Of a stretch of DNA of 64,000 bases, positions 35,798 to 44,669 are shown in pieces. Made by a program: the position numbers and the translations under genes. Each line of letters begins with the position of its first letter. Positions within the stretch are counted from its first letter, which is position 1. This DNA comes from Lacipirellula parvula (lineage in GTDB: Bacteria; Planctomycetota; Planctomycetia; Pirellulales; Lacipirellulaceae): positions 3,702,501 to 3,766,500 of the forward strand of contig NZ_AP021861.1 of assembly GCF_009177095.1 (NCBI RefSeq). Reading direction: 5' to 3'. Under the pieces are notes generated by a model. It searched no databases, was not told the origin of the DNA, and worked only from the letters and a program-made list of their open reading frames with translations.

Positions 35798-36376
35798 ATG
35801 CCACACTCCCTCATACTCGTCGCCGGATACGCTGGCAGCGGCAAGACCCGCGTCGGCAACGATATTGCGCGGCAGTTGCCCGCCTGCTACCTCGATAAAG
35901 ATACCCTCGGCACGCCCTTCGTGGAGCGCCTATTGGTGGCGCTGCAGCAGCCGCCCGGCGACCGCGACAGCCCGATTTACCGCGCCGAAATTCGGCCGCT
36001 CGAATACGAAGCGCTCGTCGCAACCGGACTCGAAGCGGCTGCCCTCGGCTCCGACGTCGTGCTGTCGGCGCCATTTCTCGTTCAACTCGTCGACCCGCAG
36101 TGGGTGGGCGACCTGCAGCGGCAAGCCCGCGACGCAAAAATCAAACTGCAAGTCGTGTGGGTCGCCAGCGACCATGCCACGCTGCGGCGCCGCATGTCGC
36201 AGCGCGGGTCGGTTCGCGACCACGCCAAACTCGCCGACTGGGAAGCCTACGCCGCCAACGTCGACGTGTCGCTGGACCAGCAGTTTGCAGTTGAGAGCTG
36301 GCGGTTCGACAACTCCGAGCAGGCTGACTACTCCGCGGAACTAACGCGGCTGCTCGCGCACTTGCGCAGCCGTTAA
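35798..36376 (+). CDS. P-loop kinase-like AAA family ATPase
   Basis: The 192-residue protein starts LILVAGYAGSGKTRVGNDIARQL, a Walker A loop (GYAGSGKT), and has LRRRMSQRGSVRDH as a likely lid with arginines typical of small-molecule kinases of the AAA_33/zeta-like group. It has no signal or membrane segment. It is the first gene after site E and precedes a GH36-like gene by 52 bases, so phosphorylation of a released sugar is possible. Gluconate kinase and shikimate-kinase-like proteins share this fold; I cannot assign the substrate. Confidence 0.8.
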   Translation: MPHSLILVAGYAGSGKTRVGNDIARQLPACYLDKDTLGTPFVERLLVALQQPPGDRDSPIYRAEIRPLEYEALVATGLEAAALGSDVVLSAPFLVQLVDPQWVGDLQRQARDAKIKLQVVWVASDHATLRRRMSQRGSVRDHAKLADWEAYAANVDVSLDQQFAVESWRFDNSEQADYSAELTRLLAHLRSR

Positions 36377-36428
36377 ACAATTTTTCTTTTCACCGATCAC
36401 TCGTCACTGTTCTTGTTTGGGAGAAACA

Positions 36429-38513
36429 ATGAGTTACTCGCGAAGTGAACTTTTACAGGCGCTTTGTCGCCGAGCGTTACTGCTGCTCGCCGGCGCGCTG
36501 CTCGCGTGCCAAGCAGCGACCGCTCTAGCCGTCGCACCGACGGCGGAAGAACTCGCCGCCGAATCGTCCTGGGTGAAGGAACAACTCCTGCAAACGACGA
36601 AGGCCCCGCCGTTCTCGTTCAAGTACGGCTCCGACAAGCCCGCGGCGTTCTACAAGTCTTGGGACCGCCAAGCCAGCGAAAAGAAGCTCGACGACAATCG
36701 CACGGAGCACGTCATTACTTGGACGCACAAGGCAAGTGAACTTCAAGTCCGCTGCGTCGCCGTAACCTACAGCGATTTCCCCGTCGTCGAATGGACGGTC
36801 TACTTCAAGAACCTCGGCAAGAAGGCGACGCCGCTGTTGCAGGGCATTCAGGGCCTCGACCTGACGCTGAAGGAATCCAGCAAGTACGTCCTGCACGGCA
36901 TCAAGGGCGACTTCTGCACGGCCGATAGCTTCGAACCATTCCGTCTGGAACTCACCGAAGACTTCTCCAAGAAGTTCGCGCCGTACCCTTACTCCGGCAA
37001 ATCGTCGGATGGGCCCGATGGCTGGCCGTATCACAACCTGCAAACCGAAGATGGCGGGATGATCATCGCCGTCGGCTGGCCCGGCCAGTGGGAAAGCAGC
37101 TTCACGCGGCTGGGTAAAAAAGGGCTGCGAGTCACCGCCGGCCAACAGCTGACGCACCTCGTCTTGGAACCAGGCGAAGAGATTCGCACGCCCCTCATCG
37201 CGCTTTTGTTCTACCAGGGCGACGACGTCGTCCGCGCCCAGAACTTGTGGCGCCGTTGGTACTTGGCCCACGTCATCCCGCAGGTCGATGGCAAGCCGCA
37301 GGGACCGCTCAAGCAGATTCAGGTCGGCGGCAACGATTCGAGCTATGCCCAAAGCTTCCTCGATGCGGGCGTGCAGATCGATCTCTGCTGGCGCGACGCC
37401 GGCGGCGCGAACACCTGGTACCCCAGCGATAAGGGCCCCTACGCCCCCAAGGAAGGCGAGCCGAACAACCAATGGCTCAACACCGGCACGTGGGACATTG
37501 ATCGCACCAAGTATCCCGATGGCTTCAAGCCGTTTAGCGACTGGTGCCACGAGCACGGCATCCAGTTCCTGCTCTGGTTCGAACCGGAGCGCGTCGGCTC
37601 GCGCGAAACCTTCCTCGGGCAACATCCCGAATGGCTGTTGCCGGCCACCGACATGACCGTCGGCGACATCTTCAACCTCGGCAACCCCGAAGCCTTGGCT
37701 TGGCTCATCGATCACATCGATGGGATGATCAAGTCCGAAGGGCTCGATTGGTACCGTGAAGACATGAACGGCAACGGCCCGCTCACCGCATGGCGCGCCG
37801 CCGACGCTGAGAACCGGCAGGGGATCACCGAGAACTTCTACGTTCAAGGTCACCTGAAGTTCTGGGACGAGATCGTGCGTCGCAACCCCGGGCTCTCGAT
37901 CGATTCCTGCGCCTCGGGCGGCCGCCGCAACGACCTGGAAACGATGCGTCGTTCGGTCCCACTTCTCCGCAGCGACTTCCAGTTCCCTGGCTCGCAGCAA
38001 AACGTGTTCGACGGCAACCAATGCCAAACCTACGGCCTGTCGAGCTGGTTGCCGTTCCAAGGGACCGGCTGCTACCTGTACGAGCCGTACGAACTGCGCA
38101 GCTTCTACCTGCCGCTGTTCGGCATGGGCGGGCTCGCCCCGGAAAACCACGAAGCGCAAGTGACGGCGTACAAGGAATGCGAGCAAGTCGCCCCGTCGAT
38201 GCTGCTCGGCGACTACTACCCGCTAACGCCGTACAGCCTCGCCCCCGACGTCTGGATCGGCTGGCAGTTCAATCGTCCGGAAGTCGGACAAGGGGCCGTC
38301 CAGGTCTTCCGCCGCCAAGATGCAAAAGAGTCGTCCGTTCGCCTCAAGCTGCAGGGCCTCGACCCCGCGGCCGAATATGAGGTGACCGATCTCGACAAAG
38401 GAACGAGCGTTCACTCCGGCAAGTCGCTCATGGACGAAGGCCTGCAAGTGGAACTCGAACCGCGCAGTGCGGCGATCTTCCTCTACAAGCCGAAGGCAGA
38501 GCATGGGGGTTAG
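36429..38513 (+). CDS. GH36-like alpha-galactosidase family glycoside hydrolase (copy 3)
   Basis: ATG 36429 follows a GGGAGA ribosome-binding site and gives 694 residues with a signal segment (LCRRALLLLAGALLACQAATALA). Barrel motifs are CWRDAGGANTWYPSDKGPY, LLWFEPERVGSRETFLGQ, D445 in WYREDMNGNG (nucleophile candidate), IDSCASGGRRNDLETMRR and D516 in LRSDFQFPGS (acid/base candidate). It resembles copy 2 throughout its length but lacks the disordered C-terminal tail. It follows the P-loop kinase gene and is probably driven from site E. Three secreted paralogues in 12 kb suggest different linkages or chain positions of one polymer. Confidence 0.88.
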   Translation: MSYSRSELLQALCRRALLLLAGALLACQAATALAVAPTAEELAAESSWVKEQLLQTTKAPPFSFKYGSDKPAAFYKSWDRQASEKKLDDNRTEHVITWTHKASELQVRCVAVTYSDFPVVEWTVYFKNLGKKATPLLQGIQGLDLTLKESSKYVLHGIKGDFCTADSFEPFRLELTEDFSKKFAPYPYSGKSSDGPDGWPYHNLQTEDGGMIIAVGWPGQWESSFTRLGKKGLRVTAGQQLTHLVLEPGEEIRTPLIALLFYQGDDVVRAQNLWRRWYLAHVIPQVDGKPQGPLKQIQVGGNDSSYAQSFLDAGVQIDLCWRDAGGANTWYPSDKGPYAPKEGEPNNQWLNTGTWDIDRTKYPDGFKPFSDWCHEHGIQFLLWFEPERVGSRETFLGQHPEWLLPATDMTVGDIFNLGNPEALAWLIDHIDGMIKSEGLDWYREDMNGNGPLTAWRAADAENRQGITENFYVQGHLKFWDEIVRRNPGLSIDSCASGGRRNDLETMRRSVPLLRSDFQFPGSQQNVFDGNQCQTYGLSSWLPFQGTGCYLYEPYELRSFYLPLFGMGGLAPENHEAQVTAYKECEQVAPSMLLGDYYPLTPYSLAPDVWIGWQFNRPEVGQGAVQVFRRQDAKESSVRLKLQGLDPAAEYEVTDLDKGTSVHSGKSLMDEGLQVELEPRSAAIFLYKPKAEHGG

Positions 38514-38516
38514 TCG

Positions 38517-38647
38517 CTAGCCCCGGGCTCCGCGTTGATATGAATGTTGTGGCTCCCTCCCCCTTGAGGGGAGGGTTGGGGAGGGGGTGGAACGTTGGTA
38601 CACGCTTCGCTCACCCCTCCCTAGCCCTCCCCATCAAGGGGAGGGGA
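38517..38647. repeat. Truncated family-1 arm plus family-2 GC-rich palindrome (second copy)
   Basis: CTAGCCCCGGGCTCCGC at 38517-38533 is a half arm of family 1; the family-2 element follows at 38554-38647, with CCCCCTTGAGGGG and a matching far arm around a variable centre. It lies between convergent genes (GH36-like copy 3 and DUF1552). Confidence 0.7.
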
Positions 38648-38685
38648 CCACATGATTTCGCGTTCTACGAGTCTCCACGCCGCGA

Positions 38686-39987
38686 TCAGACTTCGTCTAG
38701 CGGCGTGGAGGCGTCTCCAAACTTCTCCGGACGCCCGCCCATCTTGTCCATCATCGACAAGTACAGGCGGCACATCTGCCGTTGCTCGGCGCCCCGGTAG
38801 TCAAGCACGCGGCCCGTGTTGATCTTGCCGCCGCCCCGGCCCACGAGAATGACGGGAAGCTCGTCGTTGTTGTGGTTGCCCGTCATCATGCTCGAACAGA
38901 ACATGAGCATCGAGTTGTCGAGCGCCGTCCGTTCGCCTTCCTGAATGCCGTCGAGCTTGCCCGCGATGTAGGCGACCTGCTCCAGGAAGAACTGATTCAC
39001 CTTGAGCCAATCGGGCGTGTCGGTGTGCGACAGCAAATGGTGGATCATGTAGTCGACGCTCAAGTGCGGGAACCGCAGCGACGAGTGATCGTTGTTTAGC
39101 TTGAGCGTACAAACCCGCGTCGTGTCGGTCTGGAAGCCGAGCACCATGATGTCGCACATCAACCGCACGTGATCGGCGAGGTTCTGCGGAATTCCCTCCG
39201 CCGGCCGCGGGATGTTGGGCGTCTGCAACGTGGGACGCCAGCCCTGCAGTTCGCCCTGTTTGCCGGCCCGCTCGATCCGCATTTCGACGTCGCGCACCGA
39301 GTCAAAATACTCGTCGAGCTTCTGCCGGTCGCTGGAGCTAACGACCCGTCGCACGTCGTGCGCATCTTCCATCACCGCGTCGAGAACGCTGACGTCGCCG
39401 CGGTTAACCTCGTCCTTGAATAGCCGGTCGAACGCAAGCGAAGGATACAGTTCCAACGGCGTCGGCGTGGTCGGCGACGACCACGAAATGTGCGAGCTGT
39501 AGAGCATCGAGTAGTTCTGATGCACCGAGGGATTCGGCGGCTCGCAGCCGAGCACCAAGCTTGAAACCTTCGTCGACCGCCCATAGGTTTGGGCGAGGTA
39601 TTGATCGACGCTAATTCCCGACCGCACCTCGCCGCCCGAAGCGAGCGGCGCCCCCGACAGCAGGTTGCCGGTCTGCGAGCTGTGGATGTTGCCCTTGCGA
39701 GCTTCTTCGTTGTACAGCCCCTGGATGAACAGCAGCTTCTCGCGATGAGCGTGCAGCGGCGCGAGCACGCCGCCGAGCTCCATCTCCGCGCCGGCCCCCT
39801 TGGCCCACCACTCCTTCGAGTGAAAGCCGTTGCCGGAGAACATCACGCCCAGCCGCACGGGAGGCTCGGCCGCCGCGGCGCCAGCGCTTTCCTGCGCCCA
39901 CGCAGAGACCGATTCCAGCCACGGCAACGCCATGCTCACGCCGATGCCGCGCAACATCGTGCGGCGAGAAATTGGTCGACTACGCAT
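38686..39987 (-). CDS. DUF1552 domain protein with twin-arginine signal
   Basis: The 433-residue protein starts with a Tat-type leader (RPISRRTMLRGIGVSMALPWLESVSA). The rest is a typical DUF1552 protein: RLGVMFSGNGFHSKEWWAKG, SSLVLGCEPPNPSVHQNYSMLYSSHISWSSPTTPTPLELYPSLAFDRLF, and DNSMLMFCSSMMTGNHNNDELPVILVGRGGG near the C-terminus. DUF1552 proteins occur almost always beside DUF1592/DUF1585 cytochrome-like proteins in planctomycetes, as here (gene at 40042-44241), and are exported. Their function is not known; the family has similarity to sulfatase-like DUF1501 proteins. A redox partnership is inferred only. Confidence 0.93.
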   Translation of the reverse strand: MRSRPISRRTMLRGIGVSMALPWLESVSAWAQESAGAAAAEPPVRLGVMFSGNGFHSKEWWAKGAGAEMELGGVLAPLHAHREKLLFIQGLYNEEARKGNIHSSQTGNLLSGAPLASGGEVRSGISVDQYLAQTYGRSTKVSSLVLGCEPPNPSVHQNYSMLYSSHISWSSPTTPTPLELYPSLAFDRLFKDEVNRGDVSVLDAVMEDAHDVRRVVSSSDRQKLDEYFDSVRDVEMRIERAGKQGELQGWRPTLQTPNIPRPAEGIPQNLADHVRLMCDIMVLGFQTDTTRVCTLKLNNDHSSLRFPHLSVDYMIHHLLSHTDTPDWLKVNQFFLEQVAYIAGKLDGIQEGERTALDNSMLMFCSSMMTGNHNNDELPVILVGRGGGKINTGRVLDYRGAEQRQMCRLYLSMMDKMGGRPEKFGDASTPLDEV

Positions 39988-40041
39988 TGTCCGCCTCCGT
40001 TTTTTATTGGAGTTTCAATGTGTTGTTAGAACGTCGTGGGC

Positions 40042-43000
40042 TCAAAAAGTCGTCGGCGCCGTCACGTTCGCGCCGCTTCTGATCTCGCGAAATTGCTTAC
40101 TGTCGACGATCAGTTCGATCGCCACGCCGACTTTGAAATCGTTCGCCTTCAATTCTTCCGTCATCCGCGTCAGCAGCGGATCGTCCGACAGCTGAACCTC
40201 GCGCCCGAGAGCGTAGCCGAGCAACTTGCGGCAGAAATGCCGCACGAACTCGTCGCGCCGATTAGTGCTCAAATAGGCCCGCAAGCTGTCGGCTCCGTTC
40301 ACCGGCGTCCCGTCGGGCAGCGTCGCCGCGGCGTCGATCGGATGCCCGGCGGCATCCGCGTCGCGACGCCGACCGATCGCATCGTACTGCTCGAGCGCAA
40401 ACCCAAACGGATCGATCCGGGCGTGGCAATTCATGCAGGCCGGATCGCGGGCGTGCCGCTCCGTGAGCTGCCGTTCAGTCATCCCTTCAGGGATCTCATC
40501 GTCGAGCGGCGGGACGTCCTTGGGGGGCGGCGGCAAGGCCTCGTCCAGCACGACGCTCGTCAGCCAGTTGCCCCGCAGCACCGGGCTCGTTCGCGATGCG
40601 CCCGATTGCTTGGCAAGCACAGCGCCCAGCCCCAGCACGCCGCCGCGGCCATAGGCCCGCACGCCGTCGACGCGCCGCCAAGCCTCGCCTTCGACGCCCG
40701 GAATGCCGTAATGCGCCGCCAGTTCGGCGTTGAGGAACGTATGATCGCTGTCGAGCAATTCCACCATCGACCGATTGTTCTGGAATAGGTCGGTGAAGAG
40801 CTGAATCGCTTCCTCATACATCGGCTCCCGCACCTCAGCAAAGGTCGGGAAGAGCCGCTCGTTTTTCTCGTCCAACTTGTCGAACCCGTGAATGTTCAGC
40901 CACTGGCAGCCGAACTCCGTCGCCAGCTGCCTTACACGGGCGTCCGCGAGCATGCGTCGCGTTTGCCCCAGCAGTTCCTCGCGCTGGCTCAAGCTGTTCG
41001 TGCGAGCCGCCTCGTGCAATTGGGCGTCGGGCGGGCCTGACCACAGGAAGTAGCTTAGCCGGTTGGCCAACTGCGCGTCGCTGATCGTCCCTGATAGACC
41101 CTCCGCCGGCGCCGCTTCGACGCGGTAGAGGAAATTCGGCGAGATCAATACTCGCGCGATCAGCAGCCGCAGCGCCTCTTCGTGAGCCAGCTCCTCGGCC
41201 CGCAGATCGGCATACAGCGTCCGCAATTGCGCGACCTCGGCCTCGCTCAACGGCCGCCGGTACGCCGACGCCGCCCAGTCGACGATAGCGTCGAGTTGCA
41301 ACGGCTCGCCTCCCCGTTGCTGCGCATGAAAGTCCTCGATCCGCTGATTCAACGTCCCGCGCATCGACTCAATATGCTTCACGCGCTCCGGTTCCACTTG
41401 GGTGGCGTACTCCAGCATTTGCTCGAAGGCGATCATTGTTTCTTCTGGTTCGTGGCTGACAAACGCCAGTTCCACCCACAAGCGATTCAGCTCTTCCTTC
41501 TCCGCGTCGTTCAGCATCAGCCGCACGAGCGGCGAGTCCTCCCGGTAGTGCAGGACCATCGAGATCACTTCGTCGACGGGGACGACTTGCAAATAACAAA
41601 GCGCCACCGGGAATAGCTCGCGGAACTCCCCGCACATCGCCTCCAGCTCTTGCCGCGATTGGCTCTCGGGAAGCGTGACGAACGGAATCTCCGGAAACGC
41701 CGCGGTGTCCGGCGGGCGCGTCGTCGTCGCCTGGAACTGCACCGTTGAGTTCGCACTCGCCTCGGCCAACTCCGCATCGACGGCAAACTCCGAACCCGCG
41801 GCCACCGTCTTCGGCAGCTGAATCTCGATGATTTGCCCCGTCTTGCCGCCGAGGCTTTCCTGCCCGATCTGGCCGCCTTCGGGCGTCTTCCCGAACAACG
41901 ACACATCAACGCCGAGCGCCGCATCGTAGGCCGCGGCTTGCCCGCCCGGCGTCGCGGCGGCCTGCGACAGCAGCCCCGTCAGCAACGACTCTTCCTCGTT
42001 GTTCAGCACGGCCCGCAGCCGCTCGTTGGGGCTATCGCCAGCCGCTGGCGCCGAAGCTGAGAGCAGTTGCTGCAGTTCCGCCGCCAGCTGCTTTCGCTCC
42101 GCCGCATCGGCGGAAAGTTCCCAGCGGGCTAGCGCCGAATCGGCGGGAATCGGCGACAACGATCGATCGGCGGTCGACTCAAACGCAAATTGCCACACGT
42201 TCGCGTTACCGTAGAGATCCGCCCGCGGGTTCTCCTTCAGCACGTCGGCCTGAATCTCGTCGGTGAGATTCCAACGCTGCTCGCCGCTTTCGATGGTGAA
42301 ATGGACCTCGGTCGAATCGCACGTGAACTCTCCGTCGCGCGGTCCCACGGCCAGCACGATCGCGTCCCCCTTCCGCAGCCGCAAACCAGCTGGGTAGCTC
42401 AAATCGGCAAGCTGGTCTCCGTTGGAAATCCCGGAACTGAGAATCTGCTTCGTCTTGCCGCGGCGAAGCTCCAGCGTCCAGTCGATGCCGTTGCCGCAGC
42501 CGGGGTGGGTGTCTTGCACCGACGCCGAAACCTTCGCCTCGCCGTCGACTGGGCTTCGCCAAACGACAAGCACGCGCTTCGTCGGCGCGGGATGCACGAC
42601 GACGCTGTGCGGCGGATAGGTCGCCGGCGTGTGGGCCGTTTCATCAGACGAGTTCGCCAACACCGAAACGCCGTCGGGGGTCACCCAGCCTTTGACGAAG
42701 CCATACGTGCTGATCATCTCAATCCGCGTCGGAATCACTTCGCCCAAGTAAGGCGTTGCACCGGGTGTTTCGCCCAGGAACTGCCGCCAAGCAACGAGCG
42801 ACACCGGCGAGATGCCATGCTTGCCGGCAACCTCCGCGACCGCGGCCGCATCCTCCGTCCCACCAAGCTCATCGACCGCCTCGAGGCACGCCCCCGTTTG
42901 CGAGAAGATCGACTCCCGCTCGCGGCGATACAACTCGTCCATCCGCCACGCATCCCGCAGCAAAATCTCCGGCCGGCCGGCGCGCACGAGCCGCGGCCGC

Positions 43001-44241
43001 CGCCACACGACCGATGCCGGCTTGCCGTCGGCGCTCGTCGCCGCCAGGTAAATTTTGCGGTCCTCGGCAGTCGCTTCGGCGCCGAGCGGCGTCCGCAGTT
43101 CATGCCGGCCAATAATCGGCGTCACCGGCTCTTGCCACATCGTCGGGGCGTTCGTTTGACCGATGCGGCCAATCGGATTGAACTTCCACAGCGCTCGCTG
43201 CCAGGCCCGCACCCGGTCGGCCACCCGCTGCGCGTCGCCCGCGGCCGCCGCGTTCCAGTGCTGCCGCACGTCGGTGAGGATGACGTTCTGCTCGTCCGCC
43301 GGTGCGTTCAGTTCCGTCCACAAGGCTTGCAAATACTTCGCGTTAAGCTGGTTAGCCGCCGCCACTTCCTCCAGCGTCTTCGCTCCCGATCGCAACGCGT
43401 CGCGTTCGGCCAGCGTTGCGGCAAAGTACCGCTCCAACGGCAAGATCCCCGCCCGCGTCTTATGGACCGCCTGCGGGCTGAAGGTGACGCCGCTCAAGTC
43501 TTCGTCGGCAAAGCGCTGATAAAATTCGCGAATCTTGCGAATGTACTCGTCGGTGTGGTCGAGGCTCGATTCGCCCGGTGAGAATCGCATCCCGGTCGGC
43601 GTGAAGACCGCGTGATTGGCAATCCCTTTGGCGGCATCGTAATACTTGCTCGCCAGCGCCGGCGACATGCCGAGCGCGTTGCCGACGTTCATAAAACCCT
43701 CGCCGGCGGCCCCGTCCGGCGGAAACTCTCGCACCGGATCGAGCGACGCGACTCCCGTAATCGCCCGCACCGTGTTCGCGTATTCAACATTGTTGAGCCG
43801 CCGCACGACGACTGGGCCCGGGTCGCCCGCATTGCTTTCGGCGCTCTTGGCGAGGAACCGCTCGATCGTTTGAATCAACGCCTTCCGCTCTTCGACCGTC
43901 GGCTGCTCGGCCTCGGGCGGCGGCATCAGCCCGCTCCGCAGGGCCTCCAACGGCTTCACCCACGCCGTCGGTTCGCCCACGATCCCCGCAGGCGTCGCCA
44001 GCGTCGTGAAATCGATGCCCGCTTCCGCCCCCTCGCCGACGTGGCAGTCGTAGCAGTAGGTTTCGAGCACATGCTGAATCCCCTCGCCGGCAACCGCCTC
44101 CGCCGGCGCGGTCTGCGGAGCCGTTTCCTCGGCGCACGCCACCCGCTCGCCGCGCATTCCCGCAAACGCCGCGAGGCACAGCGCAACTACCAGCCAGGGT
44201 TGGCGACTCAATAAAATGATTCTCGGAGCGGATCGTGTCAC
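40042..44241 (-). CDS. Large exported DUF1587/1592/1588/1585 protein with cytochrome-like CxxCH
   Basis: A GTG at 44241 opens 1,399 residues, long for this family. A signal segment (WLVVALCLAAFAGMRG) is followed by a PSCyt1-type haem motif C63-x2-C66-H67 (YCYDCHVGEGAEAG), then a DUF1587 segment (RLNNVEYANTVRAITGV). After a long central region of several hundred residues, including a beta-rich part (GNGIDWTLELRRGKTKQ), come DUF1595 (AYRRPLSEAEVAQLRTLYADL), DUF1592 (LSYFLWSGPPDAQLHEAA), DUF1588 (GASRTSPVLRGNWLTSVVLDEALPPPP, MNCHARIDPFGFALEQYD) and DUF1585 (HFCRKLLGYALGREV). A second CxxC-H-like pattern, CMNCHA, is visible near residue 1265. It is paired with DUF1552 and presumably acts in the periplasm. 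Function unknown. Confidence 0.92.
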   Translation of the reverse strand: MTRSAPRIILLSRQPWLVVALCLAAFAGMRGERVACAEETAPQTAPAEAVAGEGIQHVLETYCYDCHVGEGAEAGIDFTTLATPAGIVGEPTAWVKPLEALRSGLMPPPEAEQPTVEERKALIQTIERFLAKSAESNAGDPGPVVVRRLNNVEYANTVRAITGVASLDPVREFPPDGAAGEGFMNVGNALGMSPALASKYYDAAKGIANHAVFTPTGMRFSPGESSLDHTDEYIRKIREFYQRFADEDLSGVTFSPQAVHKTRAGILPLERYFAATLAERDALRSGAKTLEEVAAANQLNAKYLQALWTELNAPADEQNVILTDVRQHWNAAAAGDAQRVADRVRAWQRALWKFNPIGRIGQTNAPTMWQEPVTPIIGRHELRTPLGAEATAEDRKIYLAATSADGKPASVVWRRPRLVRAGRPEILLRDAWRMDELYRRERESIFSQTGACLEAVDELGGTEDAAAVAEVAGKHGISPVSLVAWRQFLGETPGATPYLGEVIPTRIEMISTYGFVKGWVTPDGVSVLANSSDETAHTPATYPPHSVVVHPAPTKRVLVVWRSPVDGEAKVSASVQDTHPGCGNGIDWTLELRRGKTKQILSSGISNGDQLADLSYPAGLRLRKGDAIVLAVGPRDGEFTCDSTEVHFTIESGEQRWNLTDEIQADVLKENPRADLYGNANVWQFAFESTADRSLSPIPADSALARWELSADAAERKQLAAELQQLLSASAPAAGDSPNERLRAVLNNEEESLLTGLLSQAAATPGGQAAAYDAALGVDVSLFGKTPEGGQIGQESLGGKTGQIIEIQLPKTVAAGSEFAVDAELAEASANSTVQFQATTTRPPDTAAFPEIPFVTLPESQSRQELEAMCGEFRELFPVALCYLQVVPVDEVISMVLHYREDSPLVRLMLNDAEKEELNRLWVELAFVSHEPEETMIAFEQMLEYATQVEPERVKHIESMRGTLNQRIEDFHAQQRGGEPLQLDAIVDWAASAYRRPLSEAEVAQLRTLYADLRAEELAHEEALRLLIARVLISPNFLYRVEAAPAEGLSGTISDAQLANRLSYFLWSGPPDAQLHEAARTNSLSQREELLGQTRRMLADARVRQLATEFGCQWLNIHGFDKLDEKNERLFPTFAEVREPMYEEAIQLFTDLFQNNRSMVELLDSDHTFLNAELAAHYGIPGVEGEAWRRVDGVRAYGRGGVLGLGAVLAKQSGASRTSPVLRGNWLTSVVLDEALPPPPKDVPPLDDEIPEGMTERQLTERHARDPACMNCHARIDPFGFALEQYDAIGRRRDADAAGHPIDAAATLPDGTPVNGADSLRAYLSTNRRDEFVRHFCRKLLGYALGREVQLSDDPLLTRMTEELKANDFKVGVAIELIVDSKQFREIRSGANVTAPTTF

Positions 44242-44542
44242 TGAAGGTCTCCGTAAGCGCTGCGTCGAACCTGTTCCGCGGTGAGGCCGTTCTCGAATCT
44301 GCTCAATGCCGTGTTGAAAAGCCCCGCAGGCGACCCGCGGGCGATGGCATCGGCTTCTTTATACTGCAGTACTCCGCGGGGGGGACAGCGCGCGGGAACG
44401 ACGCAAGGCTGCGGTCGTTGTCTCCCGTTGCTGAAATCGACGCTGCTCGGTGAGTTCGAGCCGTACTAGCCGTACTGAAAGGAGGGGTGGGAAAAGCAGG
44501 AATGATCGAGGCGAGTAAAAACAGGCTATCCGCGCCCGTACA

Positions 44543-44559
44543 TTTGTATGATAATTATG
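44543..44559 (+). promoter_or_regulatory. Regulon operator, site B
   Basis: ATTTGTATGATAATTAT, one mismatch to site A over the shared 18 bases. It lies 110 bases upstream of the PqaA-like start (44670) and 302 upstream of the divergent DUF1592 gene. The 428-base gap 44242-44669 holds no other feature I recognise. Its position argues that the reading frame upstream of 44670 is not coding. Confidence 0.75.
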
Positions 44560-44669
44560 CATCGCCGGCCCGACCTTTTCAAGCCGCCCTTATCGCAGAC
44601 GTGACTCGCCGCTCATCCATGGCAGCTTACGCAGCTTTCCACCGCATTCACGACTTCCTGGAATCTTCT

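Noticed and set aside
36525-38186. 553-codon minus-strand frame antisense to GH36-like copy 3
   Set aside because: Shadow frame; the sense strand has signal peptide, ribosome-binding site and catalytic motifs.
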